Positions 54,081 to 63,890 of a stretch of DNA of 64,000 bases are shown in pieces (within the stretch, counting starts at the first letter, position 1; each line of letters begins with the position of its first letter). The DNA lies in the NCBI GenBank assembly GCA_910589415.1, contig OU342639.1, forward strand, positions 13,276,268-13,340,267. Direction: 5' to 3'. The translations under genes were made by a program, and so were the position numbers. The stretch is from Malachius bipustulatus (lineage: Eukaryota > Arthropoda > Insecta > Coleoptera > Melyridae). The notes beneath the pieces are model-generated. The model was not told where the DNA came from, ran no database searches, and saw nothing but the letters and a program-made list of their open reading frames with translations.

Positions 54081-54659
54081 ATGTTGTAACGTACATTTTG
54101 TACGTACCAGCTAAATGCCGGCAACGCGGAGACAACGGCGGGCGCGCGCAGTGAGTGAGTGATGGTGGGTTTTAGTGCGACGCAAGCTGGCGGCCTCGAG
54201 TTTCGTAACATCGACTGTCAAGTTGCAATCAGGTGCGTTTCATCATTATACCTGCGTTTTCATTCTCTTTCTCTCCTGGAAATTCGCGGATGAAGGGTCC
54301 GCAAAAACCTTAAGTTTCCTGAAATGGCGTCGTGAACTTTCACGTTAATTATTATAAGAATGAACTACGTTTTTGGCTTGGTGAGTGTCGTAAAATGATT
54401 TTCTTAATTGCGTTAGAATTATACAGATCATATTTTCTTAATTGCGTTAGAATTATACAGATCATATTTTCTTAATACCGTATGCTAATTTAATTACAGC
54501 GTTTAAATCCGATCGAGTCTTCGCTCCGATTGTAAAACTTTGCCGATCACATGTTTGATCTCAACCTATCTTGAGGACGGGACATCATTTTATGTACCCT
54601 CGGCAAGCAGACTCGATCGGACCGTTCATTAATGCAAGAGTGTTTCTGATACCCATGAA

Positions 54660-54875
54660 ATTACAGCTTTTTCCCTGGAGTCCATTTTCCCTGGAGTCCA
54701 TTTTTCCCTACGGATTGATTTTTCCCTGGAGGCAATCTTTTTCTTGGCGGCAATTTTTTTTTCCTGGAGGTCATCTTATTCGTACCGAGAAGAACTCCAT
54801 GTACCAAGGCAGATTTTCTTGGATACCCAGTAAGAACTCCACGTACCAAGGCAGATTTTCTTGGATACCAAGTCA
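54660..54875 (+). repeat. LTR-internal repeats (TTTCCCTGGAG type and 42-bp dimer)
   Basis: 54664-54775 holds variants of TTTTTCCCTGGAGTCCA about 20 bp apart. 54791-54874 holds two copies of a 42-bp unit beginning AGAACTCCATGTACCAAGGC. The sister LTR at 26222-27424 has an unrelated 18-bp array at the same place. Confidence 0.8.
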
Positions 54876-55190
54876 CCCTTTCAAAGCAAGTTCCTGGAGC
54901 CTAGTCATACGAAGATAAGTGCCTTGTAAACTCTTAGCAACCGATCCATTCATTCGACTAGCACCGCACGCTCTTGTTTTTTTTTATTATCTGTTAACCG
55001 TGCTCAAGAGTGTAATATTAATTACTGTGATATATTTTATATTTTAATAAAGAGTACCTGTTGTTCTGCTGACCTGCTTGTTATTGCTGACCCTCTTAGA
55101 CTAGCGACTCAACCTACGACCCTTGTTTTTCGTGTCTCATGCTCTCAGCGACTATTTTTCCCCTCTAAGCGTTAAATAATTCGTTTCAAG

Positions 55191-55204
55191 TGGCGCCCAA
55201 CGTG
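55191..55204 (+). other. LTR retrotransposon primer-binding site (tRNA-Lys type)
   Basis: TGGCGCCCAACGTG sits two bases after the LTR end, the usual place for the tRNA primer-binding site; it complements the 3' end of a Lys tRNA ending CGCCA. Confidence 0.75.
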
Positions 55205-55232
55205 TCTATCTGCCAATAATTCGTTTCAATGT

Positions 55233-57487
55233 AAGTACTATATCCTATGATAATATAGAAACATTTGTACTTTCTTTATTTTCGTTATTTGGTGACCTGT
55301 TGAGAAATCTCAGACTCTTTCAGATTTTTTTTCAACCTGTATAGACATTTAATTTACATCATAGGATAGCACCTACATTAAAAATTAAAATAGGGACATA
55401 CGCCGCTTTTCTCTATCTTGAGCCGTTTTCGTTGTACAGGGCCTTGAAGTTCGAAAACTGCGATGAAATCACCAACTGTACAAAAGTATCTTATTTTTTA
55501 TTCTCAGACAATCTAAAAATGCGATAACATACGAGCACTCCATTAAAAAAAAAACATAACTTTGATATGCCACTCCCATATGGGACACTCAGTGTACTCC
55601 AAAATAATTTTAAATTATAGCCATTGTGATCCTGCACTTGAATTCGCAAAAAAATATGAAAAATTCGTTTGGCCTACAGAGACCGCTTCGAATGAGCTGG
55701 GACACCTGTATATACTAAGCCATCGATCAATATAAGAGCAGCTTAATATTTAAATTTGGTCTCCATTTAATTTGCTTGTAAATTCGACCACGATTAATTC
55801 GTTAACATTGTCAAAGAAATCAGAAAGTAATGACTATGGTGGCGGTGGTGTTTGTGAGTGGTCGTGGTAGTGGTGGATGTAATAGCACACAAAGGCCTAA
55901 TTGAATATCTTTGCTTCAAGAGTCGAATAAGGAGATCGGAACGAGAGAAGTTTTTCACTTGTTTTTTGGCGAATCGATTGCTCTTGAAATGTGCATAAAT
56001 ACATAGGAAATGAAGAGCTCGGTACGAAGTGGGCATGCAGAATTACCATAGATCATGGATAAAAAATAAATATACGTTATCTGTATCTGTAAGACGATAA
56101 AAGCAACACTGATGCATGGAAATGTCTGGTGAAAAATAAAAATAATTCTGATGAGTTTGTGACCTAAGATTTACATTTAACTCATTACTTCCTCCAAATA
56201 CTCATATGGTAGTCGACGTTAATAAGATATCATCAAGGGAACTTCGTTTTGATTTAAAGACGATCGATAAATTTGGTCCGTGATAAATTCACTTTTGATT
56301 ACTTACTAGATTTGAAATAATCGTGAAATCGCGCACGGTGGTAGTGGGTAATTACTCAATTGATTTATTTCACTAATTGAAACAAAACTTAACGATGTGG
56401 AATATAAATGATGTAAAGTTTAGTTTAGTTAGGCTTGTTTAGGTTGGTGAGGCAGCTTGGTAATTTCCTTATGAATTGTCGGAGGTGTATAACTTGGTGT
56501 AAGGCATTTACGTTAGAGCATATTAATTGATTAGAGGGAGCTAATGAAGCGAATTGAAAACTATCATTATTTTCAATTAAAAGCTGAACAAACACCGTCA
56601 GATTCTGGTGCATTTGTCCGGCTGTAATCTGTAAAAGGGGGTAGGTCCCGATTGAAAGCAATTACCAGAGAGAAAGGGTTTCCCCCTTCATGGTCTGGCA
56701 ACGCTCGTACACATTAGATATAATACAAAGAAATGAATCAGCTCTGTAAATAATCACCTGTAAGCTTATAGGTGTAAATTACCGATAATTTTAATACCGT
56801 GCATGTAAAGGTGAGGTTTTTAGCATTAGACTGTTTCACTATATCACTTATCATTCGTTAATCAATCAGAGTTCTATACCTAATAAAACACAAACAATGC
56901 AACTTTATAATGGCTAATATTTAGAGCAGGGAAAATAACCGTATAGAAGCATAAATGTATGTTATTTAGTTATTCAAAACACCAAAAGGGGCAAAAGGAG
57001 TCTTCATTAGAATTTTTTATCCTCCCTATAGCTTCCATAATTTGTATTCAGTATTAATTAAGTATTTGTCGATATCAAAGATTCCACTAATATGTGACCG
57101 TACCTATATACAGTCACACTAATCATTGATTCCGGTAGAGCTCCAGGTGATCCTCGAGTATTTTGGGTTACTGAGCGACACTGATGATTTATTCGTACCT
57201 ACTTTTATGGAATTAGTGCCTACTGTAAAAAATTAAAATTGTTTATTTATAGAAGATTGCTGAACTTGTAAATCATCTTAATTATGTAATATTAATAATA
57301 TTTGTAGTTCCAGACCACACGAAGCCTAATAATAATAAAAATATAAATAAAAATAATATATTTACCCAACTGGTTTCACCAAATAAAGGGCAAAGGATAC
57401 ATAAAATACAAAGGGTGGGAAAATAATGTTAAACTGGTAAATTGATAAATTATTATTTGGGTTAGGTAAATATCTTATCATTGTTAT
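55233..57487. other. No gene recognised
   Basis: 2.2 kb of AT-rich, apparently unique DNA. A GGTGGCGGTGGTG-like purine stretch lies at 55840-55880. ORFs 55794-56036 and 56425-56661 (minus) have no identifiable domain. Confidence 0.45.
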
Positions 57488-57503
57488 TAGGCTTCCTCTA
57501 CTA

Positions 57504-57848
57504 ATGTGGAACAAGCACTTAAGTGCAACAGTAAGTAAGGCCACATCCGTACTCATGGTGTGCAGGAGAATGGCGGGGAATGCATGGGGTTGTAACCCAT
57601 CCATTTTACGCTGGATGTACACCATGCTAGTGAGACCCATCATCACATACGGAGCGGTCGTCTGGTACAAGAAGACCAAGCTAATAACAGCGAGGAAAAC
57701 ACTCGAGAAGATCCAGAGACTTGCATGCCTCTGCATCACAGGAGCAATGAGAACATGCCCAACAGCAGCGTTGGAAGTAATTCTAGATCTCACACCACTG
57801 CACTTAGTGATTGAGAGAAGTGCCGCAGAGGCTCAACTCAGAATGTAA
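57504..57848 (+). pseudogene. RT thumb of the RNase H-type element (truncated)
   Basis: The sequence WNKHLSATVSKATSVLMVCR, then RMAGNAWGCNPSILRWMYTM, LVRPIITYGAVVWYKK and RLACLCITGAMRTCPTAALE, IERSAAEAQLRM is the conserved thumb ('P.ITYG..VW', 'TGAMRT.PT.AL') of R1/I-like elements. A stop at 57846-57848 separates it from the RNase H ORF by only a few bases in the same frame group; it may mark a real lesion. The catalytic palm is lost by 5' truncation. Confidence 0.85.
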
Positions 57849-57851
57849 AGA

Positions 57852-58871
57852 ATGGGGATCAGGGGGGGACTACGGACCGAGGGGAATCAACCCCTGAACG
57901 TCTGTAAAAACCTCCTGATAATGCCAAAAGACAAAACTGTCAAGAAATTCAGCTTCAAGAGAAACTTCATCATGGAACTGCCTACGAAAGAGGAATGGAG
58001 CCACACATCCATACACACTCTCAAAGAAGGTACAATAAGGTGGTACACAGACGGCTCAAAGGCCACCGAGGGAACTGGGGCAGGAGTATATGGGCCAGGC
58101 ACCAACTACTCCGAGCCGATGGGAACATCCCCAAGCATACTTCAAGCGGAACTGTACGCAATAGAAGTATGCGCCCAAATAAACCTCGACAGAAACAATA
58201 AAAATAGGGAACTAGCAATACTGACAGACAGTCAAGCAGCCATAAAGACGCTGAGCTCTCCTATCATCAGCTCAAAAATGGCATGGAACTGCCTACAAAA
58301 ACTCAATAAACTAGGCAGAGAGAACAAAATTCACCTCAAATGGATACCAGGACACACTGGGATTGAGGGAAACGAACGTGCCCACTCATTGGCAAGAAAA
58401 GGAGCATCGACACCCTTTATAGGACCAGAACCATTCTGTAGCCTTGAAGACACGTTTTTCAAGGCAGAACTTCGGAAGGAAGAAGAAAAACTGAGAGAAA
58501 TCCATTGGAATAACCTCTCAGGATTGAGACAATCCAAGGAGCTCCTCGGGAACTTTAACCGAGAAAGGTCAAGGAAACTCCTGACCCTCAACAAAGGAAG
58601 TCTCAGAATGCTAACAGGATTCCTAACAGCTCATTGCAAGCTCAATGAACACCTGAGGAAACTTGGTATAGAAAAAGATGGCGTTTGCAGACTCTGCAGG
58701 GAAGAAAACGAGACGCCTCGTCACCTATTGATGAACTGCGAAGCCCTAGAACGTGAAAGAAACGATGTTCTGGGCCAACACCAGCTCAACGGGGGGGCTT
58801 TGCCCGGCCTTGATCCCCTTCAAATCCTGAAATTCCTAAGGGAAGCGGAGTTGGAGAGGCTGCTTCAATGA
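57852..58871 (+). CDS. RNase H / zinc-motif C-terminal ORF of the non-LTR element
   Basis: A clean 339-codon ORF. RNase H boxes: WYTDGSKATEGTGAG (D), ILQAELYAIEVC (E), ILTDSQAAIKTL (D) and LKWIPGHTGIEGNERAHSLA (H...D region; the last Asp is replaced by His in this copy's ERAH). A basic helical stretch (HWNNLSGLRQSKELL) is followed by LTGFLTAHCKLNEHLRKLG and CRLCREENETPRHLLMNCEA, the C-x2-C...H...C motif. The first ATG is used for convenience; natively this continues the RT ORF. It could still be translated but lacks RT and endonuclease. Confidence 0.85.
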   Translation: MGIRGGLRTEGNQPLNVCKNLLIMPKDKTVKKFSFKRNFIMELPTKEEWSHTSIHTLKEGTIRWYTDGSKATEGTGAGVYGPGTNYSEPMGTSPSILQAELYAIEVCAQINLDRNNKNRELAILTDSQAAIKTLSSPIISSKMAWNCLQKLNKLGRENKIHLKWIPGHTGIEGNERAHSLARKGASTPFIGPEPFCSLEDTFFKAELRKEEEKLREIHWNNLSGLRQSKELLGNFNRERSRKLLTLNKGSLRMLTGFLTAHCKLNEHLRKLGIEKDGVCRLCREENETPRHLLMNCEALERERNDVLGQHQLNGGALPGLDPLQILKFLREAELERLLQ

Positions 58872-58983
58872 AGGGAATATACTCCAAAGAAGCAGAGAAG
58901 AGGGGGCACAATAGATCTGTAATAGGTCGCAGCGCATCTGACACCCTCAATATCAATATCAATATCAATATAGGCTTCCTCTA

Positions 58984-59147
58984 GTCTTGTAACTACACGT
59001 ATTGAATTCAGCTTTTTATTAACTTTCGTTTTACCTTCTATAAGTTTTAAGGTGATCACAAGTTGATTTTCAATAAATTTTCTAGATTTTCTATAAATAA
59101 ACAATTTTTCACAGAAGTCAATGAAGTAAGAAAAAATAAAACTATGT
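58984..59147. other. Short spacer between two retrotransposon insertions
   Basis: 164 bp of AT-rich DNA between two target duplications. No motif that I trust. Confidence 0.6.
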
Positions 59148-59161
59148 AGGGGTCATAGGGG

Positions 59162-59584
59162 TCACAGATAAAACTACTGACCACCCTCTTCAATAAGATT
59201 TACACGGGCGGTGAAATGCCAAAAGATTGGTTGCTATCAACATTCATGCCATTTCCCAAAAAAGCAAACGCAACTAAATGTTCTGACCATAGAATAATCA
59301 GCCTAATGAGTCACGCTTTAAAAACCTTTCTTAATATCATCCAAACACGCATATATAGAAGACTCGACGCGGGACATCAGTGACACTCAGTTCGGCTTCA
59401 GGAGGGGACTTGGTACCAGAGAAGCCCTATTCTCCATACAAGTTCTCATTCAACGGGCACGTGATGTCGGCACGGATGTTTTTGCATGCTTCATAGACTT
59501 CGAGAAGGCCTTCGATAGAGTCCAACATGGCAAACTTATCTCAATGCTGCGTGAATCGGGAATCGACGATAGAGACACAGAGGT
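59162..59584 (+). pseudogene. RT N-terminal part of the RTE-like element, frameshifted
   Basis: MPFPKKANATKCSDHRIISL, then MSHALKTFLNIIQTRIYRRL, a frame change, DTQFGFRRGLGTREALFS and ACFIDFEKAFDRVQHGKL, the block with the first catalytic Asp. A two-base shift at about 59582 (GAG-GT-ATG) separates it from the downstream ORF. Only two or three lesions are visible in this part. Confidence 0.8.
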
Positions 59585-60562
59585 ATGATATCAAAGTTAT
59601 ACCTACAACAAAGAGCCATGGTCCGGATCGAACGAGAGGTGTCGGAAGAGTTTAGCGTGAGGAGAGGAGTACGTCAGGGCTGCATACTGACGCCTCTCTT
59701 GTTCAATGTGTACTCGGAGCGTCTATTCAGGGAGGCACTGAACGACATAGAGGATGGAATTGTGATAAACGGGGAGGTGATAAATAACCTGCGGTATGCA
59801 GACGATACCGTTCTTGTGGCTGACACTCCTTGGGGACTTCAGAGACTCATAGACCGCGTGGTGGCTGCGTGCGGCGAGTATGGTATGAAGGTAAACTGCA
59901 AGAAGACACAAACGTTGATTATCAGCAAAAGCGGCACTGGCAATCTGCGGTTTACCGCCAACAACGTGGCACTTACAATGGCCGAGACGGTTACCTACCT
60001 GGGCTGCACTCTGAGTAGGGATTGGGATCACTCTCGGGAAATAAAATGCAGAATCGAAAAAGCAAGAGCTGCGTTCAACAGGATGAGAAACATACTATGC
60101 AGCCTGTCTCTTAGCGTCCGTACTAGAATCAGAGTTCTGAGATGCTATGTACTTTCAACCCTCCTGTATGGGGCGCAGGCCTGGACACTTACTGAAGCCT
60201 CATGCAAACGCATAAATGCGTTCGAGGTGTGGTGTTATCGCCGCATGCTCAGGATCTCATGGGTGCACCACGTGTCAAACGAGACACTCTTGAAGCGTAT
60301 AGATGGAGAAATGGAGTACCTGGCATGTGTCAAGCGCAGGAAATTGGAATACTTCGGACATATAATGCGCAACGAAAAATACCATCTGCTCCAACTCATC
60401 CTGCAGGGAAAGATAGAAGGCCGAAGATCAGCGGGACGCAGACGAATATCTTGGCTACGAAACTTGCGAACATGGACCGGGATGACGTCGACGGCTTTAT
60501 TCAGAGCGGCAGTGAACAGAGTGATGTGGACCAATGTGATAGCCAACATCCACAGAGGATAG
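59585..60562 (+). CDS. RT catalytic core and C-terminus of the RTE-like element
   Basis: A 325-codon open frame. RRGVRQGCILTPLLFNVYSE is the 'R.GVRQGC.L.P.LF' box, INNLRYADDTVLVADTPW has the catalytic YADD, and YGMKVNCKKTQTLIISK with TYLGCTLSRDWDH follow. The C-terminus shows LLYGAQAWTLTEASCKRINA, WCYRRMLRISWVHHVSNE, RKLEYFGHIMRNEKYHLLQL, then GKIEGRRSAGRRRISWLRNL, the hallmark tail of these 'endonuclease-reverse transcriptase' proteins. The natural start lies upstream; ATG 59585 is only where the frame reopens. Confidence 0.9.
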   Translation: MISKLYLQQRAMVRIEREVSEEFSVRRGVRQGCILTPLLFNVYSERLFREALNDIEDGIVINGEVINNLRYADDTVLVADTPWGLQRLIDRVVAACGEYGMKVNCKKTQTLIISKSGTGNLRFTANNVALTMAETVTYLGCTLSRDWDHSREIKCRIEKARAAFNRMRNILCSLSLSVRTRIRVLRCYVLSTLLYGAQAWTLTEASCKRINAFEVWCYRRMLRISWVHHVSNETLLKRIDGEMEYLACVKRRKLEYFGHIMRNEKYHLLQLILQGKIEGRRSAGRRRISWLRNLRTWTGMTSTALFRAAVNRVMWTNVIANIHRG

Positions 60563-60598
60563 GCACTTCAAGAAGAAGAAAAGAAGAAGGGGTCATAG

Positions 60599-62229
60599 TA
60601 CCCAAAAATACAGGATGTTTCGTATAAGAACCGACAGAGTTTGGGGGAATCCAAACTATCTTGATTTAACGCAACTTACCCCTACACTAAGTTGCACCCT
60701 TGAGAAGTTATAGGCCTTGAAGTTGGAGTTTAAAATTTCGAAAAAATCAATGTCTCAGTTATACTTATTGAACTTCAAAAAAACAAATTTGATACACGTC
60801 ACGAGTAATACCAAGAGAATTCATTGATAGGAAGTAGAGTCAAATTACAGCATCTTAAAGGGTCGATAAGGGATGATGCACCCTTAAAATGATACAGAAT
60901 TTTTCAACCTGTTGGCCGATTTAAGAAATAATTACTTTATTTTATGTAATTTAATTCTCAAATTTTTATTGTTTCTATTATTTTTAAACAACTTTGTCAT
61001 TTTCCACAAAAACCCAAATAACCAAAATAAAGTTTTGGAGTTGTGTTATTTAAAATCATCGAAAATTCAAAAGTTTGGCTTTTAAATTAAATTAAATTAA
61101 AATTTTTTTTATTAAAAAATACACTAATATTCTCTTCAATTAATACAGGGTGATTTTAACGTGTGATGGTGATTGAAAGGTATTATTCTTGAGGCTATTT
61201 AAAGAAAAAAACTTTATGTTCTTATGTCCTAAAAATCTTAACTTTTGACCAATTATAGGGTGTTGAAGTTTTCAGAAAAAATTCGCCTTGTTATAATATC
61301 TTTGATATCGATCTAAATATTTTTGTGAAATAATATTAAGGTTTTCTAAAGTTCAACTTTTTTATTACTACCAGTGAAGGTAGTAAAAATTAAAAGACAA
61401 CTTTTTTGTATGTATAAATTATTAAATGTTAGAATAAGCAGGCCATGCAGAAAATCATCATTACATTTGATCACATTTTTTGACGATTGTTATATTTCAG
61501 AGTCAGGTGACACTTTGACGGATCTAATTGCCTAGTGATTACGGAGAAATCGTGCAATCTAAACGCCAAACGAATAACGAATGATTATTCCACACTTGAC
61601 AGTTAATATGTCATTTCTGAGCCCTTGAGATGTATTTCCCTAAGTAAGGGATCAGCTGTGTGCACTCAATGTGATTCATTTATAAATTGCTATAGCTACC
61701 CTAATAACGCCACTGCCCTTTCGGTGTCCTTGGGCCTAGATGTAGCCCAATCGACTCGACAACTACCACATTCTCATTCCTATAAGTACATTTCGATACC
61801 ATAGATCTTCCACTAATCAAATTAGAGTTGTATAAAATGATCTTTTCACTCTCCCGATCCCTTCTTGAAACCCTCCATACAATTCACCCCAGTAGAAATC
61901 CAACAATGGCCGCCTGTAATAAGTCATTAGTGGAGAGGAGATAATTATAACAATCATCCCAATGTCGGATATGCTCATTACTCTAAAACTATTTGATATT
62001 CATGGTATCTTGGATGAATTATATCAAATTTTGAGATCAATATCTATCTATTAGTTTTCTTAATTATTTTACTCTAAATTAATTAAGCATACCTAAGCGT
62101 GTGTGGGATGTTTGATGAGTCAAAAAGACCATTCAAAGCGCAGTCGCTAGGAAAAAATAGATCGTGAGTAGTTGCAATTGATTTAAGTTCTTGAGATCCA
62201 CTTCAATTTTTAAATTGAAAATACGCATC
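60599..62229. other. Two unpaired TACAGG ends, otherwise no gene recognised
   Basis: TACAGGATGTTTCGTATAAG starts at 60609, with the same terminus type as the DD41D fragment ending at 53740. TACAGGGTGATTTTAACG starts at 61144. Neither has a visible partner in the window. ATTAAAAAATACACTAA at 61111-61127 resembles an Hx 3' end but lacks the pairing strand. The remaining 61130-62229 is AT-rich and shows no gene. Confidence 0.4.
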
Positions 62230-63890
62230 GATTTAAATCCGGTCAAGTGTGTTGAGGTCAAGCTAAATTACAAGTTTAGGATCCAGGAACACTCCCAGAA
62301 ATTTGACAAGCTGAGCATTCTCATGATCAACCATTGGTCTGTGGGTGAAAATCACATCGACTGTTTCATTTCTATTGACACTCAGATTGTTCTTACTGAA
62401 CCATTGAGTTGCAGCTCTCGTGGCTTCTGCCATTTCACCCTCAAGCACTTCCAGCTGTCGTGACCTCGATAACAACGTTGTGTCATCAGCGTACAACACA
62501 CAATCACCCACGTTCAGACAGCTTTTGATGTCATTTATGGTATAATGTAAAGATAAGAACCCCATGTGTTGCCGGTGCGAAAGATGATGTTTTCTCATTA
62601 TATTGAGTATATTGTCGTCTGTCTGTGAGATATAGGTTACACGCCGATAGATCAAACTCAAGATGTTTTAATTTTTTTGATAAGGCAAGTGTGAGATATA
62701 CAATCAAATGCTTTCTGGAGATCACAAAAGGTACCACCAACAAACTCACCCGATTCCATACCGATCGTTATATACAGGGTGTCCGGTAAGTACCTCCTAA
62801 TCTCTCGGGAGCATACAGGGGAGGTCATAAAAAACCTAGTCTGTCATAAAAAAATTTCTTAAAGTGTCCCCAAACGGAGATATGGAGCCCTAAAAAGGTG
62901 CCCCGCAATTTACTTTTTTGGCTCTAACTTTTGAACCGACCTGTATAATTTGATGAAATTTTATTTTTTATAGAGGCCATAAAGACTCATTAAGCCACAT
63001 CAGAGTAGATGTTTGAGGTTCTCAAGGAAGTCAGGAACGGTTTTACCACCACACTCATTGTGTCAAAGTTTTGACAGGTGTCATTTTACAGACCTGAAAA
63101 CTTATTTTTTAAATACACTGGTCATTCATCTTCACAAAACGTACTCTTAATTTATTTCGATAAAACTAGCGGTTCTCAAGATAAATCGACTTTTATGCGA
63201 ATTTTGATCAAGTTTCGTCAATAGCAATCCATTATGTATGTAGGTTTATCAATAAGAACCTGATTTTTACCTGTTTGTGTTTAGCATTAGTAACTTTTTA
63301 GTGTTTTGCATTACTAAAAACCGATTTATCTCGAAAACCGCCAGTTTTACCGAAATAAATTAAGAGCACCTTTTTTAAAGATGAAGTATTAGATTATTCA
63401 AAAAAATAGTTTTTAGCTCTGTAAAGTGACATCTGTCAAAATTTCGACTCAACGAGTATGATGGTAAGTCCGTTCCTGACTTCCCTGACGACTTCAAACA
63501 ACGACTTTAATATGGCTTGATGGCTCTTTGTGGCCTCTATAGAAAATAAAAATTTCATCCAATTATACAGGTCGGTTCAAAAGTTAGAGCCAAAAAAGTA
63601 AATTGCGGGGCACCCTTTTAGGGCTTCATATCTCCGTTTGGGGACACTTTAGGAATTTTTTTTTATGACAGACTAGGTTTTTTTTGACCTCCCCTATATG
63701 CTCCCGAGATACTTACCGGACTTAGTTAGATACCTGTATAATCCACTAGGTATCTAACAGCATCGCATGAAAACCTCTTTGATCTGAATCCGAATTGCGT
63801 GTCACACAGTAATTTATTTGACTCTATGTACTTATTTATATGCCCCTCTAGAGATATTTCAAATATTTTTGATACTACCGGGACTATACA
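62230..63890 (-). pseudogene. Jockey/CR1-type RT fragment split by a palindromic element
   Basis: Upstream part (63890-63740): IVPVVSKIFEISLEGHINKY, then LLCDTQFGFRSKRFSCDAVR. Downstream part (62772-62230): SGEFVGGTFCDLQKAFDCI (AFD block), a frame change, QTDDNILNIMRKHHLSHR, CVLYADDTTLLSRSRQ (YADD) and WFSKNNLSVNRNETVDVIF, QLVKFLGVFLDPKL. The palindrome 62773-63738 cuts between the QFGFR and AFD boxes. GIPQGS is deleted or replaced. The 5' side ends at another TACAGGGTG element (63891). Confidence 0.75.
62773..63738. mobile_element. Palindromic TACAGGGTGTCCGGTAAG element
   Basis: Left end TACAGGGTGTCCGGTAAGTA (62773). Arms of ~460 bp face each other around a centre near 63270 (GGTCATAAAAAACCTAGTCT, GGAGATATGGAGCCC and AAGTTTTGACAGGTGTCA are mirrored). 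The right terminus reads CTTACCGGACTTAGTTAGAT, then ACCTGTA, so CACCCTGTA has been altered. It interrupts an RT gene. It is a longer relative of 47938-48756. Confidence 0.8.

Larger units (their letters stand above)
54085..55228 (+). mobile_element. LTR with PBS and a 14-bp stub of a second LTR, TSD ATGT
   Basis: The LTR is TGTAACGTACATTTTG...AATAATTCGTTTCA (54085-55188). Next come AG and a PBS TGGCGCCCAACGTG (55191-55204), ten more bases, and then AATAATTCGTTTCA again (55215-55228), the last 14 bp of an LTR. ATGT lies directly outside at 54081-54084 and 55229-55232. All internal genes are gone. AATAAA is at 55046-55051. The PBS fits tRNA-Lys of insects and the 4-bp TSD fits Ty3/Gypsy (inference). 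It is the same family as the solo LTR 26222-27424. Confidence 0.85.
57501..58970 (+). mobile_element. 5'-truncated RT/RNase H retrotransposon, 13-bp TSD, ATATCA tail
   Basis: TAGGCTTCCTCTA occurs at 57488-57500 and 58971-58983. Between them a plus-strand element begins inside the RT thumb (57504-57848), has an intact RNase H ORF (57852-58871), a short 3' UTR and ends in an ATATCA-type tail at 58949-58970. It is GC-richer than its surroundings and has very few lesions, so it is probably young. Confidence 0.9.
59159..60587 (+). mobile_element. 5'-truncated APE-class non-LTR element (RTE-like), 11-bp TSD
   Basis: AGGGGTCATAG lies at 59148-59158 and 60588-60598. The element begins inside the RT (LLTTLFNKIYTGGEMPKDWL), carries the catalytic core and C-terminus (59585-60562) and ends in an AAGAAGAAGAAAAGAAG tail. 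This layout and the AAG-rich tail fit insect RTE-like elements. It is GC-richer and less decayed than its surroundings, indicating a recent insertion. Confidence 0.9.

Noticed and set aside
57362..57793. Minus ORF of 143 codons
   Set aside because: Mostly antisense to the RT thumb of the plus-strand element; a shadow frame.
61085..61127. Further Hx 3' end
   Set aside because: ATACACTAA is present but the pairing TAGTGTATT strand is missing and no other Hx sequence is nearby.
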